Assembly: GCA_025531455.1 (NCBI GenBank)
Contig: JAMYHL010000021.1
Span: forward strand, 310,001 to 374,000
Origin: Apiotrichum sp. Y4204
Lineage: Eukaryota > Basidiomycota > Tremellomycetes > Trichosporonales > Trichosporonaceae
Direction: 5' to 3'
Length of the DNA stretch: 64,000 bases
Both the position numbers and the translations under genes were made by a program. A model generated the notes under the pieces. It ran no database searches. It worked only from the letters and a program-made list of their open reading frames with translations, and was not told the DNA's origin. Below are positions 61,996 through 64,000 of the stretch, one piece after another; the stretch's first letter is position 1; each line of letters starts with the position of its first letter.

Positions 61996-63718
61996 CTACG
62001 CCTCGACACCGGCCTGCTCACTCGCCTCGCCCTTCCCGGCATCCTCACACTCCACTTCAGGCTCCGCACCCTCAGCAACCTTGCCCTTGTTTCCTTTCCG
62101 CTTCTTGGCCTTTTTGCCCAGCAGATCCTGAGGCACGTCCGCGCCCTGCGCCTTGAGCCGGCCCAGCTGCTTGCCATTCATGCCCGCCAGGTCCTCAGCC
62201 GGCCCCGCGAGCTCCTCGTCCTCCTCGAATCCTGGCCAGCGGGGGAAGAGGGACAGGTTCGGGAAGAGCGCCAGGCCGGCGAGCACGTCCACTGGCGCGG
62301 TGGCGGGGCACGCGGCGTTCAGCTGTGCCGCGAGAGGGGAGGTCGCGCTCACGTCAGATAGCTGCTGTCAGTATGGGTAATTTCGAACAGTGGCAACCCA
62401 AGACACGACTCACCGATCCGTCAGCAGCCATGTCGACGACGGCGAACGAGCTGTTCGCGCGCGCAGGGTAGACCGCGTCGCCCTTCTTGAGGCCGTAGCT
62501 CGAGTCGAGGGCGACGACGAGCTGGTCCTCGCGCCGCGCGAACCCGAGGACGGGGTACGTGAAGCTCTGGGTGTGGATGGTGGGTTTCTCCTCGGGGGTG
62601 GGCGGGAGTACAAACGCGTGGACGGCAGTACATCCCTCGGCAAAGAAGACGACGACCGTGTTCTCTCCGACGACATAGCTCTCGATGCGCTCGACACACA
62701 CGCCCTGGCCTGTTGGGTACGTCATGCCCTCTGCGGCGACGTAGAACCCGGGATTGGCCGGGTCGTCGCTCGGTGCCGGCGCGTCTGGGGCGGCGGCGCG
62801 CTTCTTCCGCAGCCGCCGCGGCGACGGGCGTACGCGGCGGTACGGGAGAACGGCGGGGAAAATGTCAATGCGAGAAAGAAGCGCGCCCTTCTCCCAGTCC
62901 CAGAGCTGCATTGTCGGCTCGCCGCCGGCTGAGAGGAGGAGGTTTGGGCGCGAGGTCGGGATGTGGATGGCGGAGACGAAGCTGGGTGTGAGCGAGACTT
63001 CCAGTCTGGAGCTTAACGATGGGATTACCCCGCTCTCCACAAAACACTCACCCCTCGGATCCAAAGAGATACCGCTCGATAACGTATGCCTTCGGGAAGC
63101 GGCTGACGCGGATATGCTCGTCGCGGTCGGCGGTGATGATCGACCGCTCGTCGGGCGAGAGCACGTGCTGCGAGACGACCGAGACGTGTCCGAGCAAAAA
63201 GTCCGCGTCGGGGTTCAGGCTCGGGTCCGCCTGCACCTTGAAGCCCTGCGGCGCGGGGGGCGCCTCACGGGGCTCGAGGGGGTATCTGCGTGTGAGTGCG
63301 GCTCGAATCTAACCTAGTCAGCCAGGTCTCACAGGTAGACGTCGCCGACCTTGTCTGTTACGACGATGCTGTTATCGCGCGTAAAGGACACGCTTGCGGC
63401 GCGCTTGAACATTGTGCGCGAGGAGCGAGGTTCAGCGACAAGCGCCGGCGCGGCACCCTGCTCCGCTGAACGCGGCTTGATGTCCCACACACGCAGGATC
63501 TTGTCGTCATGGCACGAGACGGCGAGGGTACTGTCGTCGCTGATTGCGAGTTTGCGGATGAGGGCTGTAGCCTGTGCCTTTGGCTCGACTCGGGACTCGA
63601 TGGGCGAGATGGGAACTGGCGCGGGACCAGGGGCGACGGCGACGACGGACGAGCCGAACGCGATGAGCGTGACTGCTGACGAGGACGCGATCGCCGTGGG
63701 CGGGAACTGGAGCGCCAT
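61996..63718 (-). CDS. TRM82: tRNA (guanine-N7)-methyltransferase non-catalytic subunit Trm82 (WDR4)
   Basis: Trm82 is the WD-repeat partner that stabilises Trm8 for m7G46 formation in tRNA. Four exons (63718-63333, 63285-63052, 62981-62414, 62361-61996) give 517 aa. WD-type blades are visible: [19 protein letters not shown] with [44 protein letters not shown] then [14 protein letters not shown], and [20 protein letters not shown]. The [15 protein letters not shown] element is characteristic of Trm82/WDR4. A basic insertion ([14 protein letters not shown]) lies between blades, and the C-terminus is lysine-rich and acidic. The stop is 124 bp from that of AP-1 mu, with which it converges. Confidence 0.93.
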
Positions 63719-64000
63719 CGTGTCGTGTTGATGGGGAGAGTGCTCGATGAGATGGCGAGGGAATCAAGGATGTGCTCGAGATTGAAGTGGCAAGGTGGGA
63801 AGCTGGACCTCTGTCGAGCCAACTTTTTGGCACCCAAGTGGCGGATTGTGAAAAGTATACACGTCATTAAGACTTCTTTATCACCTATGCTGTAATGGGA
63901 TACAACGCTGAAAATGAGGGGATAAACGACGCGTCCTCTCTTTCTGTGATTTTCTGATTTTCCTCTGCTCTGATGCCTTATGAGGTCCTATGATGTAGCA
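63719..64000. other. Promoter side of TRM82
   Basis: AT-richer DNA upstream of the minus-strand TRM82 start; no coding region is visible before the window ends. Confidence 0.5.

Overview
This 64 kb window is nuclear DNA of a GC-rich basidiomycete fungus, most likely a tremellomycete yeast. That placement is inferred from the gene set and from the very short introns, mostly 31-50 nt, with GTGAGT-like donors and CTGAC/CTAAC branch sites just upstream of the acceptor. Almost every gene is split, and several begin with a first coding exon of only 12-14 nt. All exon models below were built by hand from splice signals and checked for reading-frame phase; they are not transcript-confirmed.

Layout. 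0-7 kb: the 3' part of a secreted-type GH13 alpha-amylase, a tRNA-like relic, an uncertain small coding region, and a 1,218-aa SNF2 ATPase with an embedded RING finger (Uls1/Rrp2-like). 7.1-13.8 kb: a gene-poor stretch. 13.8-21.4 kb: a CFEM/GPI cell-surface protein, a 77-aa unknown protein, an OCRE-FHA-G-patch (AGGF1-like) protein, and the mitochondrial succinate/fumarate carrier. 24.5-36.3 kb: an MFS sugar-porter-type transporter, tRNA-Gly(GCC), a membrane-anchored glycosyltransferase-like protein, and a 970-aa disordered protein with an AhpC/TSA-like C-terminal region. 36.7-50.1 kb: intron-containing tRNA-Lys(CTT), a 73-aa cysteine-rich protein carrying LRLRGG, an eIF4E-2-like cap-binding protein with a histidine-rich tail, TAN1, DOT1, an Apd1-like sucrase/ferredoxin-fold protein, and a GDP-mannose pyrophosphorylase alpha-type subunit. 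50.4-63.7 kb: a VPS9+CUE Rab-GEF, RHO1, Rho-GDI, AP-1 mu, and TRM82.

Functional threads: RHO1 and its inhibitor Rho-GDI are adjacent on the same strand, next to two trafficking genes (VPS9 and AP-1 mu). TAN1, TRM82 and two tRNA genes form a tRNA-biology theme. CFEM, the GDP-mannose enzyme and the glycosyltransferase-like protein concern the cell surface. The most unusual small gene is the 73-aa protein whose internal LRLRGG matches the C-terminal tail of ubiquitin. I see no virus, no CRISPR array and no intact transposon.
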